Shown: piece after piece, positions 1 to 8,493 of the stretch | How positions within the stretch are numbered: position 1 is the stretch's first letter | How the letters are laid out: every line of letters starts with the position of its first letter | Origin: an uncultured bacterium | GTDB lineage: Bacteria; Patescibacteriota; Minisyncoccia; Moranbacterales; UBA2206 | DNA: 34,713 nt | Reading direction: 5' to 3' | Assembly (NCBI GenBank): GCA_903842445.1 | Contig: CAIMLT010000097.1 | Span: forward strand, 1 to 34,713 | Notes under the pieces: model-generated | Told to the model about the DNA's origin: nothing | The model's database searches: none | The model's input: only the letters and a program-made list of their open reading frames with translations | Translations under genes and position numbers: made by a program

Positions 1-1814
1 CCTCGCAAAAATTTTAGGGCTGTCTCATCTTTATGACTTTCCGCCAATTTCAAATCCTTGGCAATTTGCAGAAGTTTTATTTTTTTGATTTCTTTTTTTA
101 TTTCTTCTAAAATTCCGGGAAGCTCTTTGGAAAGCTCATCCATCCCAACTTCCTCAAGACTATTGCTAAGACCTAGACGAAATTTCTTACGAAAAAAAAG
201 TTTTTCCGCAAATAATTTCAGTTCACGATCAATTGCTCCCAAAAAAATATCAAAATTAAAGTCAAGCTCCATTCCTTTTTTCAGCATTAAATCCATTAGA
301 CCAAGGCGTGAAAAATAGGCATGGTATTCTTTTTTTTCTTGCATCTCTTTCCAAATTTCCACGGAAACGAGCATAAGGCCAGTAAGCTCTTCAAGCAATA
401 TATCAATTTTTTGACGATCATCCGCGAGGATTTTTTCGTCAGCTTGTTTTTTTTGACTCACTGATATTCTATTCCCAAGCTTAGCCTTTTTTAGCATATC
501 CGTCAATGCGGATTCTGGCACATCCAATTCTTCTGCCATTTTTTTAATCCAGTGATTTTTTTCCACTTCATTTACAAGGCTATCAACTATTCCCAAAAGC
601 GCTTCACTGATATTTTTTTTGCCATCAGCTGTGTTTTTGTTAAACTTCCCAAAAGCTTTATCAAAGAGATACTGCATCGCACTCTTTGCTTTCGAAACAG
701 CTTCATTTAATTTTTCCGGATTATTTTTTGCCACATCCGCCGCATCTTTCCCAAATGGCAACTCGACAATTTGCACTACTATGTTTTTTTCAAGTGCCAG
801 CTTTATGCTTTTTTTGGTCGCCACCTCCCCGGCCTCATCCATATCAAAAAGCATTTTAATATTTTTCGTGTAACGCTTGAGGGTATCGAGCTGTGTTTGA
901 GTCAGCGCTGTTCCAGAAACTGCTACTACATTTCTAATTCCAGCTTGACTTGCCGCAATCACATCCATATTACCTTCAACCAAAAGCACAAAATCTTTTT
1001 GTTTAATTTCAATTTTAGCTTTATCAATACCATAAAGTGCCTTACTTTTATGATAAACCTCGGTTTCCGGAGAGTTAACATATTTAGCTTGCGATTCATC
1101 GCCACCCGGAGAAACACGCGCGCTATATCCCAAAACTTTGCCTGAATAATCACAAATTGGAAAAATGATCCGATCACGGAAGCGGTCATAGTAAGAATTA
1201 GAAGTCGGTGACCAGTGATCAGCATTTGGATTTTTACTGTTCACTGCTCTCTGTTCACTGCTCCCTATCTTTCGAACCAATAGTCCGGTTTTTTCTATTT
1301 CATCTACGGCATACCCACGTTTAGTTAAAAATTCTAAAATATTTCTCCAGCCATTCGGCGCATAACCTAAGCGAAAAATTTTAATTGTTTCCTCAGTTAG
1401 CCCACGCGCTTTTAGATAATTGATAATTTTTTCTTTGCCAGTACCTTTCCAAAGTTGAATTTCATAAAACTTGGTCGCCAATTCTAGAATTTCCAGTGTG
1501 CGATTTTTTTTCTCGATTGTTCCCGACGTCATTTTTTTTAGTTCCACTCCGGCTTTTTCCGCGAGCTGGCGCAGAGCATCACGAAATTCCAATCCTTCTA
1601 TCTCCATGACAAAAGAAAAAATATCCCCCCCTTTTTGACAACCAAAACAATGCCAAATCTGCTTTTCCTCACTCACCATAAAAGACGGGCTTTTCTCATT
1701 ATGAAAAGGACAGAGCGCCCGATAATTGGTCCCTGTCTTGTCTAGACGCAAATATTCGCCTAAAACATCCACAATGTTCAGGCGACTTTTAATCTCTTCG
1801 AGGTCTGTTCCCAT
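1..1814 (-). CDS. dnaG: DNA primase DnaG (C-terminus truncated by window edge)
   Basis: My minus-strand translation from ATG at 1814 is open to the window edge: MGTDLEEIKSRLNIVDVLGEYLRLDKTGTNYRALCPFHNEKSPSF...WHCFGCQKGGDIFSFVMEIEGLEF (zinc finger), then YYDRFRDRIIFPI and the TOPRIM region (LLVEGNMDVIAASQAG, KMLFDMDEAG). Not in the ORF track, presumably because it has no stop inside the window. Confidence 0.95.
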   Translation of the reverse strand, partial: MGTDLEEIKSRLNIVDVLGEYLRLDKTGTNYRALCPFHNEKSPSFMVSEEKQIWHCFGCQKGGDIFSFVMEIEGLEFRDALRQLAEKAGVELKKMTSGTIEKKNRTLEILELATKFYEIQLWKGTGKEKIINYLKARGLTEETIKIFRLGYAPNGWRNILEFLTKRGYAVDEIEKTGLLVRKIGSSEQRAVNSKNPNADHWSPTSNSYYDRFRDRIIFPICDYSGKVLGYSARVSPGGDESQAKYVNSPETEVYHKSKALYGIDKAKIEIKQKDFVLLVEGNMDVIAASQAGIRNVVAVSGTALTQTQLDTLKRYTKNIKMLFDMDEAGEVATKKSIKLALEKNIVVQIVELPFGKDAADVAKNNPEKLNEAVSKAKSAMQYLFDKAFGKFNKNTADGKKNISEALLGIVDSLVNEVEKNHWIKKMAEELDVPESALTDMLKKAKLGNRISVSQKKQADEKILADDRQKIDILLEELTGLMLVSVEIWKEMQEKKEYHAYFSRLGLMDLMLKKGMELDFNFDIFLGAIDRELKLFAEKLFFRKKFRLGLSNSLEEVGMDELSKELPGILEEIKKEIKKIKLLQIAKDLKLAESHKDETALKFLR

Positions 1815-1872
1815 ACGTTCATCCTACTATAAAGTGGGAAAATAAGCAAAAATAAGCTACTTATGTAAAAAA

Positions 1873-2670
1873 CTAATTCAAACGTTTTTTTGCAATTGTT
1901 TTCAGCTCGAGATTAAAATCGATAATCGCCTTGTCAATGGCTGGATCAAAATTTTTGTAAATTTCTTTTTTCTTAACAATCAAGCTGGCTTCCAGAAGCG
2001 AATCATATGTTCCCGCATCAAGCCAAGCGCCTTTGATTTTCTCCACCTTGAGTTCCCCCATTCTCATATAACGCTTATTAATGTCGGTAATTTCAATTTC
2101 TCCACGCACGGATGGTTTTAGACTTTTGGCAATTTCCACTACTTGGTTGTCATAAACATAAAATCCAGTAACGGCAAAATCGCTTTTTGGTTTTTTTGGT
2201 TTTTCTTCAATTGAAATTGCTTGATCATGCGCATTAAATTCAACCACGCCAAAACGTTCCGGATCAGTTACTTTTTTAGCAAATACCAATCCACCTTTTT
2301 CAAACTTCTTAATTTTTGCACTAAGATCATCTTCAAAAATATTGTCACCAAGTGCCATCGCCACATCATCTTTGCCGATAAAAGTTTCTCCAAGAATAAA
2401 AGCGTCAGCGAGACCGCGCGGTATTTTTTGCACGCGAAATTCCAAATGAATTCCGGCGCCTTCAAAAATTGAACCTAAAAGATTAATGAATTGTCCGGAA
2501 TGCTCTGGCGCAACGATAATCAAAATTTCCTTTATTCCAGCTTTAGCTAATACATTCAGCGGATAAAAAATCATCTGCCGATCATAGACTGGAAGAAGTT
2601 GTTTCGAAGTTGTCGCGGTGAGTGGAAAAAGTCTTGTTGCTGTTCCACCAGCGAGGATTATTCCTTTCAT
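1873..2670 (-). CDS. Glucose-1-phosphate thymidylyltransferase-like sugar nucleotidyltransferase
   Basis: MKGIILAGGTATRLFPLTATTSKQLLPVYDRQMIFYPLNVL and EITDINKRY...GAWLDAGTYDSLLEAS are RmlA/RfbA-type motifs. Start moved to the internal Met at 2670, which fits GIILAGG and avoids overlap with the upstream gene. Confidence 0.9.
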   Translation of the reverse strand: MKGIILAGGTATRLFPLTATTSKQLLPVYDRQMIFYPLNVLAKAGIKEILIIVAPEHSGQFINLLGSIFEGAGIHLEFRVQKIPRGLADAFILGETFIGKDDVAMALGDNIFEDDLSAKIKKFEKGGLVFAKKVTDPERFGVVEFNAHDQAISIEEKPKKPKSDFAVTGFYVYDNQVVEIAKSLKPSVRGEIEITDINKRYMRMGELKVEKIKGAWLDAGTYDSLLEASLIVKKKEIYKNFDPAIDKAIIDFNLELKTIAKKRLN

Positions 2671-2674
2671 AAAT

Positions 2675-3370
2675 TTATTTCTTGCAACTTTCAAGGCAAG
2701 CTGCTTTTCCTTCGGTTGGTAATTTTTCGCACATCTGGCAAACGTCGATTGCCGAATTTCCTCCCACCGCCTTTGGCAGATTATTTAACATCTGCGAAAG
2801 ATCATTAAATTGAATATCAGTCGGGAGTTGAAACCTGGAAACATCCACAGTCCATTTTTGACAATTATAGTCAAATTCATTATCCAAGTTAACGTTATTA
2901 TTTTCCACGTCTTGCTTGTCAATCGCGTCGTTTGAAATTTTCTTTTGAGCCTCTTCTGCCAGTTTTTTCACTTCATCCATTTTCATTTTTGTTCCCACTT
3001 TGGAAAGTGCACTCCACTGATAAATCCAAGTTCCATCATTTAGAATATAACTCTTCAACTCTGACCCATTTTTTGAATCCGTTGAAGAAAACTCTTGATA
3101 GAATTTAGTTCCACTTACATAGACCGTGCCACCAATCTTCGCTCCCTCATTGGTGCTTGACCAAGTGCATTGTGTATCAGCGCCTCGAGCCATCAAATCT
3201 TTTAGTGATCCAGAGAAAAGCCCTCCCTCATTTTCATCTTCTTTCTCCTCAACTGGAGTGGCACTATTGGCAGATTTATCTCGATCAACTTTTTCCGATG
3301 CCTCATTGCCACAACCGGCAAGCACAAAAACTAAAAGAATCGCCCCAAAAAAAACAATTTGCTTTTTCAT
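2675..3370 (-). CDS. Predicted lipoprotein of unknown function
   Basis: Signal peptide and lipobox MKKQIVFFGAILLVFVLAGCGNEAS; Cys-containing C-terminus (DVCQMCEKLPTEGKAACLESCKK). Confidence 0.8.
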   Translation of the reverse strand: MKKQIVFFGAILLVFVLAGCGNEASEKVDRDKSANSATPVEEKEDENEGGLFSGSLKDLMARGADTQCTWSSTNEGAKIGGTVYVSGTKFYQEFSSTDSKNGSELKSYILNDGTWIYQWSALSKVGTKMKMDEVKKLAEEAQKKISNDAIDKQDVENNNVNLDNEFDYNCQKWTVDVSRFQLPTDIQFNDLSQMLNNLPKAVGGNSAIDVCQMCEKLPTEGKAACLESCKK

Positions 3371-3461
3371 TTAAATTAAGTTAAAAAAATTATACTTCCA
3401 TTTTAGCACCATTTGGCTATTTTTCAAAATTTTCATCCAAGATTGCTCATCCTTATCAATC

Positions 3462-4709
3462 TTACCTTGAGTGATCACAAATCCTATCTCCATTTATGTC
3501 GATATAACTTCCACAATCCCCGGGAAATTCACAATCCACCCTTCCGATTGGGCAATTAATTGAGGAACTCACTTCTTGGCTGGCAGAATAAGCATCAATA
3601 ACTGCCCGGAAATCCTCCGCTTCCAATAAAGCTCCATTCTTGTTTTTTAATTCATATTTCGAACCAATATCTTTTAATTTCAATTTTGTATCGATATTTC
3701 TGGGCAGACCTAACTTGGCTTGAAATTCACCAAGCGGAACCTTGGTAGTTTCAATGATATATTCCAAAGTATTGCTACCTCGGATATCCGCTGTGTTAAT
3801 TTCACCTTTTCTGTTTATGATATTTGACTCCGGTTTGGTTTTCCAAAATGGAGTATAGGGCGCAATGAAAAGTGGCAAAATAACTAGAACGAAAACTAAA
3901 ATTACAAATAACTTTTTAGAAATTGTCTTGCCAAGTATTTCATAACCCAAGCTACCCTCTGGACAACCGGAAATACACCGCCCGCAACTAATGCAATCAG
4001 CACTTTTGATAGTATCTACCACGGCTATATTAATCCCGGATGGACAATCTTTATCACAAATTTCGCAATTGACACAAGTCTTGGAATTACGTTTAATTTC
4101 CAAAAAGCTTATTTTTTTTAGCAATCCAAAAAATGCACCGAGCGGACAAAAATAGCGACACCATAAATTTTTGGAAAATAAAGCGCCCACCAATACTAAA
4201 GCTAAAATTCCATAACCAAAAACTTTTTCTTCAAACTCAACCCCGAAATGCATCAACGCATTATACGGATCATAGTTGCGAAAAACCAAATCGCCAAGAT
4301 AGAAAGAATAATAAACCACCCCGACAAGCACCAAATATTTCACGAAACGCAAATATTTGTCCAACCCAACCGGCAATTCCCAATCTTTTTTTATTCCTAA
4401 CTTCCTGCCTAATGCACGAAGCCATTCTTGAAGAGCGCCCAGCGGACAAAAATAGCCACAAAAAATTCGACCTAAAAATAAGGAAGTGATAAAAAAGATT
4501 CCAAAAAGCACAAACGAACTGGTGAAAATTCTTTGCAAAAATTCTCCCTTGAAAATAAGCGTGAAAAAACTTTCCACTGCTCCAAAAGGACAGTAGGCAT
4601 CAATCGGAGCTGCTTTCTCGATGCCCAATTTTTGATGAGTCAGCGCCAAGACCAAAACAATCGCCACGATTGTCAATTGCATTAGAAAGCGCCATGATAA
4701 TTTTTTCAT
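3462..4709 (-). CDS. Membrane polyferredoxin (NapH/CcoG-like 4Fe-4S protein)
   Basis: Multiple TM helices, two CxxxxCP-type motifs ([25 protein letters not shown]), two ferredoxin clusters ([28 protein letters not shown]), Cys/Asp-rich tail [31 protein letters not shown]. Confidence 0.88.
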   Translation of the reverse strand: MKKLSWRFLMQLTIVAIVLVLALTHQKLGIEKAAPIDAYCPFGAVESFFTLIFKGEFLQRIFTSSFVLFGIFFITSLFLGRIFCGYFCPLGALQEWLRALGRKLGIKKDWELPVGLDKYLRFVKYLVLVGVVYYSFYLGDLVFRNYDPYNALMHFGVEFEEKVFGYGILALVLVGALFSKNLWCRYFCPLGAFFGLLKKISFLEIKRNSKTCVNCEICDKDCPSGINIAVVDTIKSADCISCGRCISGCPEGSLGYEILGKTISKKLFVILVFVLVILPLFIAPYTPFWKTKPESNIINRKGEINTADIRGSNTLEYIIETTKVPLGEFQAKLGLPRNIDTKLKLKDIGSKYELKNKNGALLEAEDFRAVIDAYSASQEVSSSINCPIGRVDCEFPGDCGSYIDINGDRICDHSR

Positions 4710-5166
4710 AGTTTTTTTTATTTAGGATTAATAATAAAGATCAAAAAAAATTTGTTTTACGATTTCACAACTAGGAACCGCTCTCAAAATATTCAGCCTT
4801 AAACTGCATCAGATGAGATGCACTCTATACCACAGCGTTGTAGTAAAGCAGTCGTTACACCAATAGCAGATACTTTTCCATCCAATTAAGCAAACTGTCA
4901 AATTCAAATTATCAATTATCGAAAAACTAGAAGCCCACCAAGAAACACGATTTGACCTAGTCTTGCATTTTATTATAGAAAAAATTAAAGTCCGTAGGCG
5001 AAAAATGAAATGGCGGGATTTTCTCAAAAAGATTGGTTCGAACTTCCGCATTGCCGACCGCACTTTGGTTTTGGATTTCATTCCGGCCTTCAAAATTGCG
5101 AAAAAATACCATGCCGAGGCGCTTTGCGCCGAGGCTGTTTCTTACGATTTCACAAAAAGTGAAAAT

Positions 5167-5258
5167 TGGCGGAGAGACAGGGATTCGAACCCTGGGTCAC
5201 TTTTAAGGGCGACAACGGTTTTCGAAACCGTCCCATTCGACCACTCTGGCATCTCTCC
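5167..5258 (-). tRNA. tRNA-Ser (anticodon CGA), 3' CCA encoded
   Basis: Minus strand GGAGAGATGCCAGAGTGGTCGAATGGGACGGTTTCGAAAACCGT...GGGTTCGAATCCCTGTCTCTCC-G-CCA; acceptor GGAGAGA/TCTCTCC, anticodon loop TTCGAAA, long variable arm. Confidence 0.95.
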
Positions 5259-5354
5259 AAAAACCCAACACAATCCCAATACTAATCTACCATGCATTTT
5301 GGCTTTTGCGTAGCCAGCCACCATTGGGTTGACATTTCAGATGACTAAAGCTAA

Positions 5355-5849
5355 CTAATTTCTATTACAGCCTCCGCAATTTGAAACAGGATTAAAATCT
5401 CCGCCTGGAGCGATATTTTTCATCATCCCACGCATTGGTCCACGACGAAGCCAAATACTATCCAGCCCGGTCATATCAACAATTAGACCTGTCGCAATGA
5501 TGGCTAGAATGAAACCTAAAATAACATACCAAAAATTTTTTTTGTAGGAAAAATCAAATCGACGAAGCAAAATAATTCCAAAAACTAGGGATAAAATCGC
5601 CAAAAGAGGCACCCAAAGTGGAAAACTTGAAAGTAGTTGTTCCAGGCGATACTGCCCCATTGGCCCATGCGTGCGAAACATAAAACGCATCAAGCTGACC
5701 AAGAAAATAGCGGTGATACTTGAAGCAACTAAGCCGGAAAAAATAAAGATAGAACCAAAAATAAAGTAAAATTTGGAACGCATTTTGATCTGACCACTGT
5801 GAATTTTATCCATAACGACACTCGAGATGTCTACTTCTTGTTTTTGCAT
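5355..5849 (-). CDS. Membrane protein overlapping ECF sigma gene; candidate anti-sigma/sensor partner
   Basis: Hydrophobic helices, short cytoplasmic N-terminus, C-terminus NCGGCNRN; start overlaps the 3' end of the sigma gene (5831-5849). Confidence 0.65.
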   Translation of the reverse strand: MQKQEVDISSVVMDKIHSGQIKMRSKFYFIFGSIFIFSGLVASSITAIFLVSLMRFMFRTHGPMGQYRLEQLLSSFPLWVPLLAILSLVFGIILLRRFDFSYKKNFWYVILGFILAIIATGLIVDMTGLDSIWLRRGPMRGMMKNIAPGGDFNPVSNCGGCNRN

Positions 5850-6397
5850 ATTTTTTGCATTAATAATTTCGCGCGACTAATCCGCGTCGCCACTGTTCCT
5901 TCGGGAATTTTTAGGATATCCCCGATTTCTCCATAAGTTTTTTCTTCAATGTAATACAGCGCTAGTGGTTCTGAATAAAGAATTGGAATTTGTGCTAAGC
6001 ATTTTTCAATTGCTTCGGCAATTTCTTTTTTTGAAAAATCCTTTTCCAAATCTTCCTCACTCTCAAAATCAAAATCCTCTAGCATCGGCAATTCTTTGTG
6101 ATATTTTTTTAGCATATTCAGTGCTTCATTGTGCGCAATGCGATAAATCCAGCTAGAAAATTTTTTCTTTAAATTAAAACCCTTAAGATTTATAAACGCT
6201 TTTATGAAGGCTTCCTGCACAACATCTTTTGCTCTTTGTTCATCTTTTATTAAATTATTGGCATAACGCAAAAGCTTGGCTTGATACCGCTTAATCAAAA
6301 AACCATAAAATTCCTGATCAACTGATCGGACTTTTTCCACAATTTCTTCATCGGTTAAATTTTCAAAAGCTCCGTTTTCGGTTTCTATATTCGGCAT
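5831..6397 (-). CDS. ECF-type RNA polymerase sigma-70 factor
   Basis: Region 2 (KRYQAKLLRYANNLIKDEQRAKDVVQEAFIKAFINL...FSSWIYRIAHNEALNMLKK) and region 4 (YIEEKTYGEIGDILKIPEGTVATRISRAKLLMQK). Start at MPNIETENG (6397) preferred because a TATAAT box sits just upstream. Confidence 0.92.
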   Translation of the reverse strand: MPNIETENGAFENLTDEEIVEKVRSVDQEFYGFLIKRYQAKLLRYANNLIKDEQRAKDVVQEAFIKAFINLKGFNLKKKFSSWIYRIAHNEALNMLKKYHKELPMLEDFDFESEEDLEKDFSKKEIAEAIEKCLAQIPILYSEPLALYYIEEKTYGEIGDILKIPEGTVATRISRAKLLMQKICKNKK

Positions 6398-6419
6398 AAT
6401 AACATTATAGCTTATAAAC

Positions 6420-6453
6420 ATACGAAGCTCCAGATAGATCTAGAGCTTCGTAT
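6420..6453 (-). terminator. Perfect 11-bp inverted repeat between the small secreted protein gene and the sigma gene
   Basis: atacgaagctc ... gagcttcgtat with 12-nt loop; only a weak T-tract (GTTTAT) on the minus strand, so it could be regulatory rather than an intrinsic terminator. Confidence 0.5.
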
Positions 6454-6470
6454 TTCTTACTAAATGCACT

Positions 6471-6857
6471 TTAGCGATTTTGACATCCACCTGTGCATTG
6501 GCCCTGTCCTTTTCCTGCGCAATTTTTCATTCCGAGTCCTAAGTTTGTTCTAATTTTCTTTGCGCCTTCAATATCTCCGCTCTCTGCCAAACGATGAGCT
6601 TTAGCAAATTCAGAAAAATTATCCGCATTAATTAGTTGGGTTACACGACCTTTTCCTTGCATCAAATCCTTCCAAGCCGCGTAGTCATTATTTTCAAAAG
6701 CCTTCTCCATCGCACTGTGCCTCTCTTCGGAGTAATTTGGTCCTTTGACATTTGGATCGCCCTTGTAAGCCTGCGAACTATTTGCGAAAGCAATCGCGCC
6801 TCCCAAAATTACAGCAAGTGCTCCCAGTCCCAATATTGTTTTTTTCGTATTATTCAT
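6471..6857 (-). CDS. Small predicted secreted protein with Cys-rich tail
   Basis: N-terminal signal MNNTKKTILGLGALAVILGGAIAFANSSQA; C-terminus NCAGKGQGQCTGGCQNR. Confidence 0.7.
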   Translation of the reverse strand: MNNTKKTILGLGALAVILGGAIAFANSSQAYKGDPNVKGPNYSEERHSAMEKAFENNDYAAWKDLMQGKGRVTQLINADNFSEFAKAHRLAESGDIEGAKKIRTNLGLGMKNCAGKGQGQCTGGCQNR

Positions 6858-6966
6858 ATAATTGATTTAATTTTTAATTTAATTAAGTGTTTATCGACCT
6901 TATACTATTAATACAACTTGAGATGTGTTTTTCTTTCACTCCTAAGATTTTAGTTACCTGGCTAAT

Positions 6967-8184
6967 CTAGTTTATACCCAAAATTTCTCCCACATAATCG
7001 ACGTCTTTATCCCCACGACCGGAAAGATTGATGATGATGATTTCATCTTTTTTCAACTTTCCCGCCAACTTGATCGCGTGTGCCACGGCGTGCGCGCTTT
7101 CCAAAGCAGGAATTATCCCTTCCGTTTTACTGAGTACCTGGAAAGCTTCTAGTGCTTCTTTGTCATTGGCCGAAACATATTCAACTCGATTTTTATCTTT
7201 GAGATGCGAATGTTGTGGACCAACTCCCGGATAATCTAAGCCTGAGGCAATCGAATGCACTGGAAACGGTTCACCTTTTTCGTCTTGCAAAAGATAGGTG
7301 AACATTCCGTGCAATGTTCCTGGAGTTCCGAGCGTTAGTGTCGCAGCGTGATCACCCGGCTTGAAACTTCTGCCGGCCGGTTCCACGCCAATCATTTTCA
7401 CGTCGTCATCCAAAAATGCGTGAAAGAGTCCCATCGCATTTGATCCGCCACCAACACAAGCGACCAAATAGTCTGGCAATCTATTTTCTTTTTGTAGAAT
7501 CTGCTCACGCGCTTCCTTTCCGATAATCGACTGGAAATCTCGCACCATCATCGGATAGGGATGCGGGCCAACTACCGAACCGATGCCAAAAAAAGTATCC
7601 TTGTATTCTTTCATATACACTCCAAAAGCACTATCCACCGCATCCTTGAGGCATTTTCCTCCGCTTTCCACTGTCACAACCTTAGTTCCCAAAAGTTGCA
7701 TGCGCAGAACATTTTGATGTTGTTTTTTCACATCAATCGCGCCCATATGAATTTCGCACTCCAGCCCCAAAAGCGCCGCTGCTGTTGCCAGTGCCACTCC
7801 GTGTTGTCCCGCTCCCGTTTCCGCCAGAAACTTTTTCTTCCCCATTCTTTTTGCCAAAAGCGCTTGCCCTAATGTGTGATTGATTTTGTGCGCTCCGGTG
7901 TGATTTAGATCTTCACGCTTAATGTAGATTTTAGCTCCACCACATTTTTCCGTCAGATTTTTGGCAAAAAATAGTGACGATGGTCGCCCAACATAATCAG
8001 AGAGAAGCATTTTTAATTCCGCTTGAAACGCTGGATCGTTTTTCGCTTCCGCGTAGGCTTTCGCCACCTCGTCCAATGCGTCTTTCAACTGCGGCGGAAC
8101 AAATTGCCCGCCATATTCGCCAAAAAAGCCTTCGCCATTTGGCAAGTTTAAATAATCATTCTTCTCAACATTTAAGTTTTTCAT
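6967..8184 (-). CDS. trpB: Tryptophan synthase beta chain
   Basis: GEFGGQFVP-like start ([14 protein letters not shown]), PLP lysine motif [41 protein letters not shown]. Confidence 0.97.
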   Translation of the reverse strand: MKNLNVEKNDYLNLPNGEGFFGEYGGQFVPPQLKDALDEVAKAYAEAKNDPAFQAELKMLLSDYVGRPSSLFFAKNLTEKCGGAKIYIKREDLNHTGAHKINHTLGQALLAKRMGKKKFLAETGAGQHGVALATAAALLGLECEIHMGAIDVKKQHQNVLRMQLLGTKVVTVESGGKCLKDAVDSAFGVYMKEYKDTFFGIGSVVGPHPYPMMVRDFQSIIGKEAREQILQKENRLPDYLVACVGGGSNAMGLFHAFLDDDVKMIGVEPAGRSFKPGDHAATLTLGTPGTLHGMFTYLLQDEKGEPFPVHSIASGLDYPGVGPQHSHLKDKNRVEYVSANDKEALEAFQVLSKTEGIIPALESAHAVAHAIKLAGKLKKDEIIIINLSGRGDKDVDYVGEILGIN

Positions 8185-8341
8185 ATAATTTCTTCAATAC
8201 GACGTAGCCTTGGCATAGTCGATTTAGATTAATTTAGATTAAAATTAGCACGGCTAATTTGCCGAAATAATCTTTCGCCAATAATACACGCCTGGTTTTC
8301 GAAAATAAATTTTGCTTTGCATAGAAATTAAAAATAAACAC

Positions 8342-8368
8342 AAAAAAACCGCCCTTTGCAGGCGATAA
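8342..8368 (-). terminator. Intrinsic terminator-like hairpin in the trpB leader (candidate attenuator)
   Basis: Minus strand ATCGCC TGCAAAG GGCGGT TTTTTT; 6-bp stem (one U.G) followed by T-tract. Confidence 0.65.
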
Positions 8369-8395
8369 ATAATTTCTAAAAAGATAGCGAAAAAA

Positions 8396-8458
8396 TTACC
8401 GCCTATATAATTGGACGGATAGCCAACTTAGATTTAATTGTGCTAATATTTTTCTCAT
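8396..8458 (-). CDS. Candidate leader peptide MRKILAQLNLSWLSVQLYRR (one Trp)
   Basis: ATG at the predicted transcription start; TAA lies inside a segment complementary to the 5' arm of the downstream terminator. Not in the ORF track (too short). Confidence 0.4.
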   Translation of the reverse strand: MRKILAQLNLSWLSVQLYRR

Positions 8459-8464
8459 ATTGGC

Positions 8465-8493
8465 ATTCTAGCAATGAGTTGCACTTGTGTCAA
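8465..8493 (-). promoter_or_regulatory. Strong sigma70-like promoter abutting the 3' end of tRNA-Ser
   Basis: Minus strand TTGACA-17 nt-TAGAAT; -35 at 8488-8493, -10 at 8465-8470. Confidence 0.75.

Noticed and set aside
959-1225. Minus-strand 88-aa ORF and plus-strand ORFs at 58-318, 619-873, 771-1145
   Set aside because: All lie inside dnaG in wrong frames or antisense; the dnaG frame is open and recognisable across the region.
4809-4900. Possible gene remnant on the minus strand (DGKVSAIGVTTALLQRCGIECISSDAV)
   Set aside because: Only about 27 codons, no family recognised; open length is not significant.
4963-5313. Plus-strand 116-aa ORF ending in RRDRDSNPGSLLRATTVFETVPFDHSGIS
   Set aside because: The 'RDSNPG' tail is the classic artefact of translating a tRNA antisense; the rest is low complexity and overlaps the palindrome.
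5142-5324. Minus-strand 60-aa ORF (MVAGYAKAKMHGRLV...)
   Set aside because: It runs through tRNA-Ser(CGA); translation of a tRNA, not a gene.
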